Source: Solanum dulcamara (Eukaryota; Streptophyta; Magnoliopsida; Solanales; Solanaceae). Taken from it: DNA of 64,000 nucleotides. Positions 24,208 to 36,606 of the stretch are shown one piece after another (position 1 is the stretch's first letter; every line of letters begins with the position of its first letter). Location of the stretch: assembly GCF_947179165.1 (NCBI RefSeq), contig NC_077237.1, forward strand, positions 60,681,523-60,745,522. Reading direction: 5' to 3'. The translations under genes and the position numbers were made by a program. Below the pieces are notes generated by a model. It did no database searches and was not told the origin of the DNA. It was given only the letters and a program-made list of their open reading frames with translations.

Positions 24208-27200
24208 TGTCACAACCCAACCCCGTAAGCCATGAATGGGGTCCGACCTGGACCCTCCGTACACATATCTATCAGCTGTGGTCACATTGAACTGTAAATA
24301 AAATAATATATCATATAGCAGAGCCCCACTGGGCGATAACATTTACATATATCTGTAGCCCTTTTTTGTTTGTATCACAACATGATAGGTCACGCAAGCC
24401 GACAAGGCTGCCATAACATAACAACATGTACAATATATCATATAGATCCAGCTGAACCAAACTGACATATACAACCCACATAGACATGTCTACAGACCTC
24501 TAAACATATAAATGACAACATATGGCGGGACAGGGCCCCCGCCGTACCCCTGAATAGATGAAATAATTTTTATACATCCGTGGACAGTATCAAAACTAGG
24601 CCCTGATACAATGAAGCCTCTTCCAACTGAGCTGCATGGAATCCTAAGCTGATGGACTCCCAAAATCTGTATCTATACCTGCGGGCATGAATGCAGCCCC
24701 CTGAGAAAGGGGGTCAGTACGATATATGTACTGAGTATGTAAGACATAATATAATACAACTGAAAGCATATCTGATATAGAGAAACAGGGGATAAGATAT
24801 CAATTCAGAAACCTGTACCTGTATTTTGTGAATTACAAAAACATGCATGTTCGAGTCATATCATATAGCCGGCCCTTTCGGGGGTCCGGTGAATCACCTC
24901 TGTAAAACCATCATGGACCTAGTGCCATCACCACTTTATTACAAAACATCATCAAATATCTATACACGTATCCTGGCCCTCTATTGAGAGACTCAGGGAA
25001 TAATGCAGTGAATTGTGCACGAGAACATTTCCTGGCCCGAAACTCAGGGAAAAAATGTTCCAATATATACGAGTAGAGTACTGAGTAACTATATGCAATT
25101 TAAATCATTATCAGAGACTCGACAGAATAAGAAAGTTAAGCTTTTATTTGAGAACCCGAGTAACGGTGTAGTCATCTCGAGTGTCCCTTAAATGCCATTA
25201 TGGTTGTCTCAAAAGTAATCTCGGAGGCCCTGGACATGTATTAACATAGGTCCAAATCATTTATGGAATCAGAAACACTTATTACCTTATAGTCCTTAGG
25301 ATGTAGAGCCTGTACATTTGTTAACTCTTTAACGTATAAAAGTTTCCAGGGAAAGTAGTTCAACAACTATAGGAGTTTAATATTCAGAAGTAATTAAGAG
25401 ATGTTTAAGAATGGAGTTACCTCGGAGTTCAGATCAGATTCAACTTACAACTAAGACAAGGACATGCCCCACAAGAAGAAAGAGAATAAGCTCTATATAG
25501 TCTCTACTTTCCTTTAGGTGATCTTCATATACATATTTTGTACCCGGCCCTTCATGGGGCTCGGTGAACCACTATGGCATCATAATCTCATTTTCGTATC
25601 AAATACATCTCAATGGAAATGAGAGATAGCTTCCCATACATTACATTCTGACATATAGAAGCCCTACTAGGAAATACTCAGAATTCTGGGAATGGAATTA
25701 TCCCTGCACTTCATATACAATTCACTTAAGGCTAAACACTGCCAAAAGGAAAGAAAGATAGTTGTACGAACTTATACCAAAACATGCCAAGAGAAAGCTT
25801 TACATACCTCTTGGGAGTTACCCTTTATCCTGCTCGTCTCGTCGTGTTCTGAACCTATTCAAAATGAAATTAATATGAATATCAACTACTCTTAGCTTTC
25901 CAGTATCTTAGGTTACACCTTAGTATTCATGGAATCTATTTCCTTAGTTGTTTCCTCGACTAGTTCTTTAGTTTGTTAAGGCGTTAACGAAAATTGGGCA
26001 GCACCTCCCCTATAATGTGCCCTATCCAAATTTCCAATTAGGTTCTAAAGACCTACAACCAACAAAAGACAACAACCTGCAGCAATGCATACCAACAATA
26101 TACAATATAAACTCCAAATGCACCATTCAAAAAGATGATATCAAATAGGGTGTCTAGTCTTTATTCTATAACGCCTTTAATAATACGCAACAGGGGGTCA
26201 TGTGGACTCAACCAGAAGAACCCTAACCCACATTAGAACATATTTAGTCCCTGCAACAAGACACCACACCCCTGCAGCAGCAACTCACAAGAACAACGCC
26301 TAACCTTGACGACAATTCGACTATAACGACTACAATTTAGTTTATTCCAAATGCCAAGTTTTCCAATGACATTTACACACTTCCAGCAACCTATAGGGAG
26401 TTTAACATGCTCCATAACAACACCATAAACCTCAAATTTAGAGAAGAAACCTTACCTTACCCGAAATTGGATACAATTCGCCAAGACGCGCCTCGGAACT
26501 TCTCTAGACGTGCTGAAATTAGGAGGACTGTTTGTATGACTTCCTTGCTTCCCCAAATTGGAATTTTTGGTTGTAAAACACTATTATATAACCTTGTAAC
26601 ACCTCAAATAATTAATTCATGGAACGAAACTCAGAGGCTCACCTTTTGGAGACCAAACCCGTAACCCTCTCTTTTTGGCTTTCTAAGTTTTCCTTCAACT
26701 TTTTCTTGTTTGTTCCAAGTGTAAAATTGAAACCATGGTTCCGTAGGCATCCTAAGACACATATTTACACCTAAAAATATTTAAGGAACACTGTATATAC
26801 TTAATTTATGGAGCAAAAGTGGAAGCTTACCTTTGTTTTCCTTGTTGCCGCCATAACACTCTCTCTTAGCCTTAGGTTGTTTTTTTTCCTTTTGTTCACG
26901 TTTTTGGCTGAAATTTTGGATAAGTGAATGACTAAGAGTCATTTTAACATGTATATATGGGATGCCTTGGAGGTGACACGTGTCATCCCCTTAGGGTGAC
27001 ATGTGTCGAGCCATGATTGGCCACCGTATCATGCTGCCAACTAGGGGCTGCCACGTGGCAGTGGGGCCCACCTCCCCCAAGCAGGTGGGTCACCTACTTG
27101 ACCCCAAGCAGGTGGGTCACCTGCTTTCTTGAGGTGCTGCCACGTGGCACTCTTCCATTGGCTGCCACATGTCATTTTTTCTTCTCCCTCATGGGTTCGT

Positions 27201-27506
27201 AATCTCGTCTTATTTTAAGAGCCTATGTAATTCCTACTATGCAAGATTGGTACATACTCCAATAGCTTAAGTATGTAAGACTTCCAAGTTAGTAGCTTAC
27301 GTAGGTAACTCGAGTCCTACGACCCATTACTTAGCCTCCAATTCCTTCCGGACTCTTATGATTTCATCTCCAACCTTCTCTACTATGGGGTATTACATCC
27401 TCCCTTAGTTGGAGTCATTTGATAGTGTCGTATCATATCCGGTTCATATGATAATGTCCAAGGAACTTATGAGACCTTCCGAGTTTTAAAAGCGTGGGGT
27501 GTAACA
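24208..27506 (-). mobile_element. LTR 1 of element B (3' LTR, unit 1 copy)
   Basis: 3299 bases, minus-strand terminus TGTTACACCCC at 27506 and outer end TGTCACAACCC at 24208. Promoter-like block on the minus strand: CTGCCACGTGGCAG (27048-27061), TGACACGTGTCA (26974-26985), TATATAT (26951-26958). Splice-donor-like sites lie further downstream. In its first 1.4 kb it shares many variants with LTR 3 against LTR 2; further on, LTRs 2 and 3 agree against it. Confidence 0.9.
26951..27130 (-). promoter_or_regulatory. Candidate LTR promoter in B LTR 1
   Basis: Minus-strand order: CAAGCAGGTG/CACCTGCTTG units, CTGCCACGTGGCAG, CATGTGTC, CCCTTAGGG, TGACACGTGTCA, TATATAT. The palindromes have the core of plant G-box/ABRE elements bound by bZIP and bHLH factors. 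Confidence 0.5.
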
Positions 27507-29215
27507 TCCTTCTCCCCTTTAGAACATTCGTCCCCGAATGTTAGACAAAACTTCTCTTAGCACCATATACAAATCGTAGGGAGATTCTTTATTGTTTCCA
27601 TAATACATACTTCTACCCAGGCACTTAATACACGAGTTTCAAGAGTTGGGGTTACTTGCTGATGTCGGGAATAGGTGAGACTTGTGTTTCCTGCTTTCCT
27701 CAATTTCCCCAGTCAGTCTCTTTCTGGTTTTGTTTTTTCCACCATGTCTTGACGGAAGGCACGTCTTTAGTTTATAATCTTTCAGTTTGCCGATCTAGGA
27801 TAGCGGTAGGTTTTTCCTCATAGGATTCCATCTCCCAGACCTCATTTATGGAATATACCCTGGGTGGTTCGTTAGTATCCTTGTGAAGCATTTCTATCTG
27901 AGGGACTGGGCGTATAGTTTTCAAATAAGGTGGTAAGTTCAACTTACCGGCCACTTTGACCACCTTACAAGCAACTTGATACCATCTAATATAATTTGGG
28001 CAAAGTTTCTTTTCTAGGTGACCATGTTATGAGCATCCAATAATCAATTTGAACTCTGTATGTTGATGTTGATTATCTATATATCATTTCTGCCGACTCT
28101 GGGCTTTTATTCAATAGCTTGCTTAATCATGTCGGGGCCATTGGAATACTGGAGTAGTAATTATTATTGTAGGCAACTTGATAAGTGATGGATAATCATT
28201 TCGGCTACCATCGAAGTTAATTTCCCGGCTTGTGACATATCTTCTAGTGTCTAATAGTGCGCTCAGTCTGTTTAGTAGCTCGAGGGAGAAATGCGGTACT
28301 AAGACCTGTCTGTGCTCCTAATCTCTTCTTGGACTGATCTCAAGGCGTTAATTATAATTGAAGTCCCTTTATCTGGGATAGTAGACAAGGAAACCTTACG
28401 AAACCTTACTACTTCTTTGTCATATAACTTTACCTAGTTATAGCGGCATAGGTGGTCTTGCTTGGAAGCAAATGAGCTGATTCATTAGCCTACTCAAAAT
28501 AACCCATATAGCACCCTACTCTTATAGAGTAATAAATGGGTGTGTAATGACGTTGATAAATTGGGAATCATTAGCCTCGTATAGTCCTTTTCGGCTCTTT
28601 CCAGAACTTTAACTAGCATTCGATCTTTTGGGTTCTTCTTCCCTTTTTTTCCCAATCCTTAGAGTTGGCTACGGAACAATGATGCGGTCCCCTCATATAA
28701 TGTCTCTCGTAGTCATTCTGTGCGTTGTCTAACATGATCCGGTGTAATTCCAAAGGGATTTTGGCATATAAGCTTGTCATCCTGTAGTAACCAGCTAGTT
28801 CTGCCCGTTTCGTTTAAACTCTTTCACCGCTTTCCTTACCCCCACTTGTAACCTTCTAAAGACATTATCTTGTGTCACTCTTTACCTTTACAAGATTATG
28901 AGAGGGTACCAGAAATATCCCAGTGCTATCTCATTAGTTCTCATGTCTTACCTTGACTTTCTCTCCCTTATACTACATTCGATGTTGGGGTAGGTATTCG
29001 GTCCAATCGTGGCCATGTCTTACCTTACCCGTAGTACCAATTCCATCTCGGTAGTCTGGTTTAACCTACTTTCGCATTTCTCAGTAGTTGATTGTGTCTT
29101 CAGTTAGCAATTACCTAATCCTTCTTATTTTTCTTAAGACCTTATTACGATTTTCTTTACCGTATCTTATAATACTCCGGGTACATAATCTCATCTCGTT
29201 TCTCCGTTACTACTC
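27507..29215 (-). mobile_element. Interior of element B, unit 1 (partial)
   Basis: Begins with the polypurine tract (27507-27525) and a chromodomain remnant, then degenerate integrase. It is cut by the duplication junction at 29216. Confidence 0.85.
27660..28900 (-). pseudogene. Highly degenerate integrase and chromodomain, element B unit 1
   Basis: Minus-strand reading in several frames gives, from upstream to downstream, ITPDHVRQRTE near the HPGSTKMYHDL position, SAHLLPSKTTYAA, SVQEEIRSTDRS, AYNNNYYSSIPMAP, NGPDMIKQAIE, VAGKLNLPPYLKTIRPVPQI, EMLHKDTNEPPRVYSINEVW, then YEEKPTAILDRQTERL and VPSVKTWWKKQNQKET. The order and spacing equal those of the integrase of G (57961-59304) and its chromodomain. 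The DDE residues are no longer recognisable and stops are frequent. The decay is far greater than the small differences between the LTRs of B, so the copy was already dead when B inserted. Confidence 0.7.
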
Positions 29216-30943
29216 AGATGTTTTTAGGACCTAATTCAACTCTATAAATCTACCTAAACCTATAATTTAATTCATTCTTCTATAATTCATCTATCAAATA
29301 TTTCTCTCTCTACAAAAAGGATCTCAAGGGTTTCCATTGAAGACTTTAAGAAAATTCACTCAATTTCTCCATCAAGACGCTCAAGTTCTTCCTAATGAAT
29401 TTTTGTTCTCACTCAAGGTATATGGGTATTGATTCATGGATCCTTTCTTCCATGAAGCCCAATCAATTTCTCAAGTTTTCTATCAAATTAAAGTATGACA
29501 TTTTATGGGTTTTGTGATCTCTATTCCAATTGCATAAATGTTGATTTAAAGTATGATCATTATTCTATTTTGATATAAATTGATGGCTATTGAATTAAAT
29601 TGAAGAATTTTTCCATGAATTCTCCTATTTTGATTTCTAGTCATGATGTAAAATATGAGTATTTTCAATTATACTTCAAATGATATTATTTGTAGGAATT
29701 ATGTATGGGCTGATATAAAGTTTATGATCATGCATATCTTCAAGTTAATTTCATGATTTTTAAGTCAATTGGTCATACTAATTTTGAGTTTAAGCTATGG
29801 TCATGAATTTTTAAAGTATGAATTATGACTATGTGTTCCCATGATGATCATGAATTCTAAGTATGCTTCAAGGTATGAATTTCATGCAAGTTATGAAGTA
29901 AGGTGACTTAGGATCCTACTTGGTTACCTAAGGCCTATTGATATAAATTATGCAAAAAATGATTATAATGATGAAAGGACAATTCTCATATTACAAGTAT
30001 GTTATGAAAATGAGCTACTCTATGACTATGAACATGACTATGATATATGATATTATGATATTATGTTATGTATGTATTTCGTGGGATTTGACTTAGCATC
30101 GAGTGGACTTGAGGTGGGGGCCCTACCAAAAGTCTTAGTAGCAGCCTCATGTCCTATAAACTACGTGCCACCATAGGTTTCCTTAATGGCCTAGATAGTG
30201 GGTCCACAAATAGAACATGTTCATGATTAGGAGTCTACCTTGGCAAAGTAGCCTCCTTCTCGATGTGGGTATCATCGGATTCCATGTTATAGCTCACATG
30301 GTCTTATTGTCGGTTATGGTTCCTATCCCACATATGTATGATTTCTTAAGTACGTTATGACTTGAACTTATGTTTTAAATGCTTTGGTCAATATGATTTT
30401 CTCATGACTTTATGTATTCCATCTTATCATGTGATTTACTTGACCCTTGTATTTCCATGATTTACTTTGTATGTCACGCTCTCATACTTAGTATATTCCA
30501 ATGTACTAATACATACTTTTTGCCTACATAGTCTCATAGTGTAGGGGTTTAGGTTGAAGATCCTTATCATTCACGTAACTAGTAGGCATCCTCTAATCGA
30601 AGGCATTGTGGTGAGTCCTCATTGACCGGGGACTAGTTTAAAGTCAGTTACTACTTTCTTTTCAAAAGACATTTACTTATGTTGTATATTGATGGTGAGC
30701 TAGGGACATGTCTTATCCCTAGCCCATACTCATGTTTCGAGGCATCTAGTTGGATATATGTTTGAGTCTATGTTTTCATAAAACATTTTTTTAGATTTCT
30801 ATACATGGATTAGACTCTCTTATAATGTTTCCGCTTTTATATTTTACTTTATGTATGCTTATAATATGTACAAGAGGCTTGGTTGGAGCCCTTCGGGGTT
30901 TTGATCACCGTGTTATGACTAGGACATAGGTCGGGTTGTCACA
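29216..30943 (+). mobile_element. Partial second copy of solo LTR D
   Basis: Copy of 21927-23655 created by the duplication; lacks the first 446 bases of the LTR, including the TA run. Confidence 0.9.
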
Positions 30944-31495
30944 CAATGAATACAGGCAATTTATTAATGCGTGCACTAACTAAGAAAGACTTTTGAATGA
31001 AGAAATCACAATATATGTCACACAATCAATCCTACGTTTACCTATTGTAGTTAAGTCATCATGGTTCCCATAACCCTAGTTGTGGGTTTAGCCTTTCATA
31101 ATTTCGATGGATAAGTCAATATAAATGAACCAAACATGTATTATAAGGCTTAAAACTAGCAGTGAATTAAACTCACAATTGTATAAGAAGATTTAGATTC
31201 AAATCAAAAAACTAGAACTCATAGAATCCGAGTTGTGTGTTCTTTCTCCCAAATCTGTCCAATTTCGTGTGGTGGATGAAAAATACTTGAACAATGTAGT
31301 TTAGGTGATGTAATGTAGCCTATAAAAAGTAGGAAAAACGTGTGAAAATGTAGGAAAATTCGCCCTAAAAATATAACACTAGAGGGTATTTATAGAAACC
31401 TAAAACTAATCCTAAACGAAGTAGGAAACCAACTTGGTTTTGGACATGGATTGCGCTGGACAGGAGCCACCACGGCCAGTGGTTGGCACCACATA
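30944..31495 (-). mobile_element. Second copy of a piece of LTR I
   Basis: Copy of 23656-24207, ending in ACATA (31491-31495) directly before B LTR 2. Contains the TATA-like GGTATTTATAG stretch of the Athila-type LTR. No gene. Confidence 0.85.
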
Positions 31496-34400
31496 TGTCA
31501 CAACCCAACCCCGTAAGCCATGAATGGGGTCCGACCTGGACCCTCCGTACACATATCTATCAGCTGTGGTCACATTGAACTGTAAATAAAACAATATATC
31601 ATATAGTAGAGCCCCACTGGGCGATAACATTTACATATACCTGTAGCCCTTTTTTGTTTGTATCACAACATGACAGGTCACGCAAGCCGACAAAGCTGCC
31701 ATAACATAACAACATGTACAATATATCATATAGATCCAGCTGAACCAAACTGATATATACAACCCACATAGACATGTCTACAGACCTCTAAACATATAAA
31801 TGACAACATATGGCGGGACAGGGCCCCCGCCGTACCCCTGAATAGATAAAATAATTTTTATACATCCATGGACAGTATCAAAACTAGGCCCCGATACAAT
31901 GAAGCCTCTTCCAACTGAGCTGCATGGAATCCTAAGCTGATGGACTCCCAAAATCTGTATCTATACCTGCGGGCATGAATGCATCCCCCTGAGAAAGGGG
32001 GTCAGTACGATATATGTACTGAGTATGTAAGACATAATATAATACAACTGAAAGCATATCTGATATAGAGAACAGGGGATAAGATATCAATTCAGAAACC
32101 TGTACCTGTATTTTGTGAATTACAAAAACATACATGTTCGAGTCATATCATATAGCCGGCCCTTTCGGGGGTCCAGTGAATCACCTCTGTAAAACCATCA
32201 TGGACCTAGTGCCATCACCACTTTATTACAACACATCATCATATATCTATACACGTATCCTGTCCCTCTATTGAGAGACTCAGGGAATAATGCAGTGAAT
32301 TGTGCACGAGAACATTTCCTGGCCCGGGACTCAGGGAAAGAAGTGTTACAGTATATACGAGTAGAGTAGTGAGTAACTATATGCAATTTAAATCATTATC
32401 AGAGACTCGACAGAATAAGAAAGTTAAACTTTTATTTGAGAACTCGAGTAACGGTGTAGTCATCTCGAGTGTCCCTTAAATGCCATTATGGGTTGTCTCA
32501 AAAGGAATCTCGGAGGACCTGGACATGTATTAACATAGGGCCAAATCATTTATGGAATCAGAAACACTTATTACCTTATAGTCCTTAGGAAGTAGAGCCT
32601 GTACATTTGTTAACTCTTTAACGTATAAAAGTTTCCAGGGAAAGTAGTTCAACAACTATAGGAGTTTAATATTGAGAAGTAATTAAGAGATGTTTAAGAA
32701 TGGAGTTACCTCGGAGTTCAGATCAGATTCAACTTACAACTAAGACAAGGACATGCCCCACAAGAAGAAAGAGAATAAGCTCTATATAGTCTCTACTTTC
32801 CTTTAGGTGATCTTCATATACATATTTCGTACCCGGCCCTTCATGGGTCTCGGTGAACCACTATGGCATCGTAATCTCATTTTCGTATCAAATACATCTC
32901 AATGGAAATGAGAGATAGCTTCCCATACATTACATTCTGACATATAGAAGCCCTACTAGGCAATACTCAGAATTCTGGGAATAGAATTATCCCTGCACTT
33001 CATATACAATTCACTTAAGGCTAAACACTTCCAAAAGGAAAGAAAGATAGTTGTACGAACTTATACCAAAACATGCCAAGAGAAAGCTTTACATACCTCT
33101 TGGGAGTTACCCTTTATCCTGCTCGTCTCGTCGTGTTCTGAACCTATTCAAAATGAAATTAATATGAATATCAACTACTCTTAGCTTTCCAATATCTTAG
33201 GTTACACCTTAGTATTCATGGAATCTATTTCCTTAGTTGTTTCCTCGACTAGTTCTTTAGTTTGTTAAGGCGTTAACGAAAATTGGGCAGCACCTCCCCT
33301 ATAATGTGCCCTATCCAAATTTCCAATTAGGTTCTTAAGACCTACAACCAACAAACGACAACAACCTGCAGCAATGCATACCAACAATATACAATATAAA
33401 CTCCAAATGCCCCATTCAAAAAGATGATATCAAATAGGGTGTCTAGTCTTTATTCTATAACGCTTTTAATAATACGCAACAGGGGGTCATGTGGACTCAA
33501 CCAGAAGAACCCTAACCCACATTAGAAAATATTTAGTCCCTGCAACAAGACACCACACCCCTGCAGCAGCAACTCACAAGAACAACGCCTAACCTTGACG
33601 ACAATTCGACTATAACGACTACAATTTAGTTTATTCCAAATGCCAAGTTTTCCAATGATATTTACACACTTCCCGCAACCTATATGGCGTGTAAAATGCT
33701 CCATAACAACACCATAAACCTCAAATTTAGAGAAGAAACCTTACCTTACCCGAAATTGGATACAATTCGCCAAGACGCGCCTCGGAACTTCTCTAGACGT
33801 GCTGAAATTAGGAGGACTGTTTGTATGACTTCCTTGCTTCCCCAAATTGGAATTTTTGGTTGTAAAACACTATTATATAACCTTGTAACACCTCAAATAA
33901 TTAATTCATGGAACGAAACTCAGAGGCTCACCTTTTGGAGACCAAACCCGTAACCCTCTCTTTTTGGCTTTCTAAGTTTTCCTTCAACTTTTTCTTGTTT
34001 GTTCCAAGTGTAAAATTGAAACCATGGTTCCGTAGGCATCCTAAGACACATATTTACACCTAAAAATATTTAAGGAACACTGTATATACTTAATTTATGG
34101 AGAAAAAGTGGAAGCTTACCTTTGTTTTCCTTGTTGCCGCCATAACACTCTCTCTTAGCCTTAGGTTGTTTTTTTTCCTTTTGTTCACGTTTTTGGCTGA
34201 AATTTTGGATAAGTGAATGACTAAGAGTCATTTTAACATGTATATATGGGATGCCTTGGAGGTGACACGTGTCATCCCCTTAGGGTGACATGTGTCGAGC
34301 CATGATTGGCCACCGTATCATGCTGCAACTAGGGGCTGCCACGAGGCAGTGGGGCCCACCTCCCCCAAGCAGGTGGGTCACCTGCTTTCTTGATGTGCTG

Positions 34401-34767
34401 CCACGTGGCACTCCTCCATTGGCTGCCATGTGTCATTTTTTCTTCTCCCTCGTGGGTTCGTAATCTCGTCTTATTTTAAGAGCCTATGTAATTCCTACTA
34501 TGCAAGCTTAGTACGTACTCCAATAGCTTAAGTATGTAAGACTTCCAAGTTAGTAGCTTACGTAGGTAACTCGAGTCCTACAACCCATTACTTAGCCTCC
34601 AATTCCTTCCGGACTCTTATGATTTCATCTCCAACCTTCTCTACTATGGGGTATTACATCCTCCCTTCGTTGGAGTCATTTGATAGTGTCGTATCATATC
34701 CTGTTCATATGATAATGTCCAAGGAACTTATGAGACCTTCCGAGTTTTAAAAGCGTGGGGTGTAACA
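31496..34767 (-). mobile_element. LTR 2 of element B
   Basis: 3272 bases with the same ends as LTR 1. CTGCCACGTGGCAG is damaged here (CTGCCACGAGGCAG at 34336-34349) while TGACACGTGTCA (34263-34274) is kept. Between about 32150 and 32690 it carries a cluster of variants absent from LTRs 1 and 3, several of them shared with solo LTR H. Confidence 0.9.
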
Positions 34768-34929
34768 TCCTTCTCCCCTTTAGAACATTCGTCCCCGAAT
34801 GTTAGACAAAACTTCTCTTAGCACCATATACAAATCGTAGGGAGATTCTTTATTGTTTCCATAATACATACTTCTACCCAGGCACTTAATACACGAGTTT
34901 CAAGAGTTGGGGTTACTTGCTGATGTCGG

Positions 34930-36170
34930 GAATAGGTAAGACTTGTGTTTCCTGCTTTTCTCAGTTTCCCCAGTCACTCTCTTTCTGGTTTTGTTTTTTC
35001 CACCATGTCTTGACAGAAGGCACGTCTTTAGTTTATAATCTTTCAGTTTGCCGATCTAGGATAGCGGTAGGTTTTTCCTCATAGGATTCCATCTTCTAGA
35101 CCTTATTTATGGAATATACCCTGGGTGGTTCGTTAGTATCCTTGTGAAGCATTTCTATCTGAGGGACTGGGCGTATAGTTTTCAAATAAGGTGGTAAGTT
35201 CAACTTACCGGCCACTTTGCCCACCTTACAAGCAACTTGATACCATCTAATATAATTTGGGCAAAGTTTCTTTTCTAGGTGACCATGTTATGAGCATCCA
35301 ATAATCAATTTGAACTCTGTATGTTGATGTCGATTATCTATATATCATTTCTGCCGACTCTAGGCTTTTATTCAATAGCTTGCTTAATCATGTCGGGGCC
35401 ATTGGAATACTGGAGTAGTAATTATTATTGTAGGCAACTTGATAAGTGATGGATAATCATTTCGGCTACCATCGAAGTTAATTTCCCGGCTTGTGACATA
35501 TCTTCTAGTGTCTAATAGTGCGCTCAGTCTGTTTAGTAGCTCGAGGGAGAAATGCGGTACTAAGACCTGTCTGTGCTCCTAATCTCTTCTTGGACTGATC
35601 TCAAGGCGTTAATTATAATTGAAGTCCCTTTATCTGGGATAGTAGACAAGGAAACCTTACGAAACCTTACTACTTCTTTGTCATATAACTTTACCTAGTT
35701 ATAGCGGCATAGGTGGTCTTGCTTGGAAGCAAATGAGCTGATTCATTAGCCTACTCAAAATAACCCATATAGCACCCTACTCTTATAGAGTAATAAATGG
35801 GTGTGTAATGACGTTGATAAATTGGGAATCATTAGCCTCGTATAGTCCTTTTCGGCTCTTTCCAGAACTTTAACTAGCATTCGATCTTTTGGGTTCTTCT
35901 TCCCTTTTTTTCCCAATCCTTAGAGTTGGCTACGGAACAATGATGCAGTCCCCTCATATAATGTCTCTCGTAGTCATTCTGTGCGTTGTCTAACATGATC
36001 CGGTGTAATTCCAAAGGAATTTTGGCATATAAGCTTGTCATCCTGTAGTAACCAGCTAGTTCTGCCCGTTTCGTTTAAACTCTTTCACCGCTTTCCTTAC
36101 CCCCACTTGTAACCTTCTAGACACATTATCTTGTGTCACTCTTTACCTTTACAAGATTATGAGAGGGTAC
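34930..36170 (-). pseudogene. Highly degenerate integrase and chromodomain, element B unit 2
   Basis: Duplicate of 27660-28900 with few differences. The short open stretch seen in unit 1 (YEEKPTAILDRQTERL) is changed here near 35095 (CTTCTAGACC in place of CTCCCAGACC). Confidence 0.7.
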
Positions 36171-36488
36171 CAGAAATATCCCAGTGCTATCTCGTTAGTT
36201 CTCATGTCTTACCTTGACTTTCTCTCCCTTATACTACATTCGATGTTGGGGTAGGTATTCGGTCCAATCGTGGCCATGTCTTACCTTACCCGTAGTACCA
36301 ATTCCATCTCGGTAGTCTGGTTTAACCTACTTTCGCATTTCTCAGTAGTTGATTGTGTCTTCAGTTAGCAATTACCTAATCCTTCTTTTTTCTTAAGACC
36401 TTATTACGATTTTCTTTACCGTATCTTATAATACTCTGGGTACATAATCTCATCTCGTTTCTCCGTTACTAGTCAGATGCTTCTGTCT

Positions 36489-36606
36489 CGCGTGATCATA
36501 TCAGCACTAACGTATTAAGTTCCATCTAAATTTCAAAGTTAAGTGTGTTGGGGCGAGAGTAATATTGGGATGGGTGACCTCCCTGGGAAGTCTTCGTGTT
36601 GCGTTT
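36489..36606 (+). pseudogene. 5S rRNA-derived segment in element B (antisense to the element)
   Basis: The plus strand reads CGCGTGATCATATCAGCACT, a diverged AT-enriched part, CAAAGTTAAGTGTGTTGGGG, CGAGAGTAATATTGGGATGG, GTGACCTCCCTGGGAAGTC and TTCGTGTTGCG. That is almost the full 5S rRNA in order, with A-box region, intermediate element and C-box recognisable. It starts about 10 bases after the end of duplication unit 2. Substitutions and a C insertion (CTCCCTGGG) argue against a functional gene. Confidence 0.9.

Larger units (their letters stand above)
21927..29215 (+). repeat. 7.3 kb tandem duplication, unit 1
   Basis: Unit 1 (7289 bases) and unit 2 (29216-36474, 7259 bases) are head-to-tail copies. 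They contain the 3' part of solo LTR D, a piece of LTR I, one LTR of B and part of B's interior. AGATG occurs at the start (21927), at the junction (29216) and at the end (36475). Differences are about one or two per 100 bases plus small indels, such as one CAAGCAGGTGGGTCACCT unit fewer in unit 2 near 34370. Confidence 0.95.
29216..36474 (+). repeat. 7.3 kb tandem duplication, unit 2
   Basis: See unit 1. After its end the sequence continues into the 5S-derived block and the rest of B's interior, so this unit holds the original junction with the interior, while the left end of unit 1 holds the original junction with the flank. Confidence 0.95.

Noticed and set aside
24124..24342. 72-codon frame repeated word for word at 31412-31630 and partly at 38571-38813, as if a conserved gene
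   Set aside because: All copies lie at the same place in the three LTRs of B or their flank; the similarity comes from the DNA repeat. No domain recognised.
36489..36606. Functional 5S rRNA gene
   Set aside because: It is a single diverged copy with an insertion in the C-box area and no spacer array, inside a retroelement. Called 5S-derived pseudogene instead.
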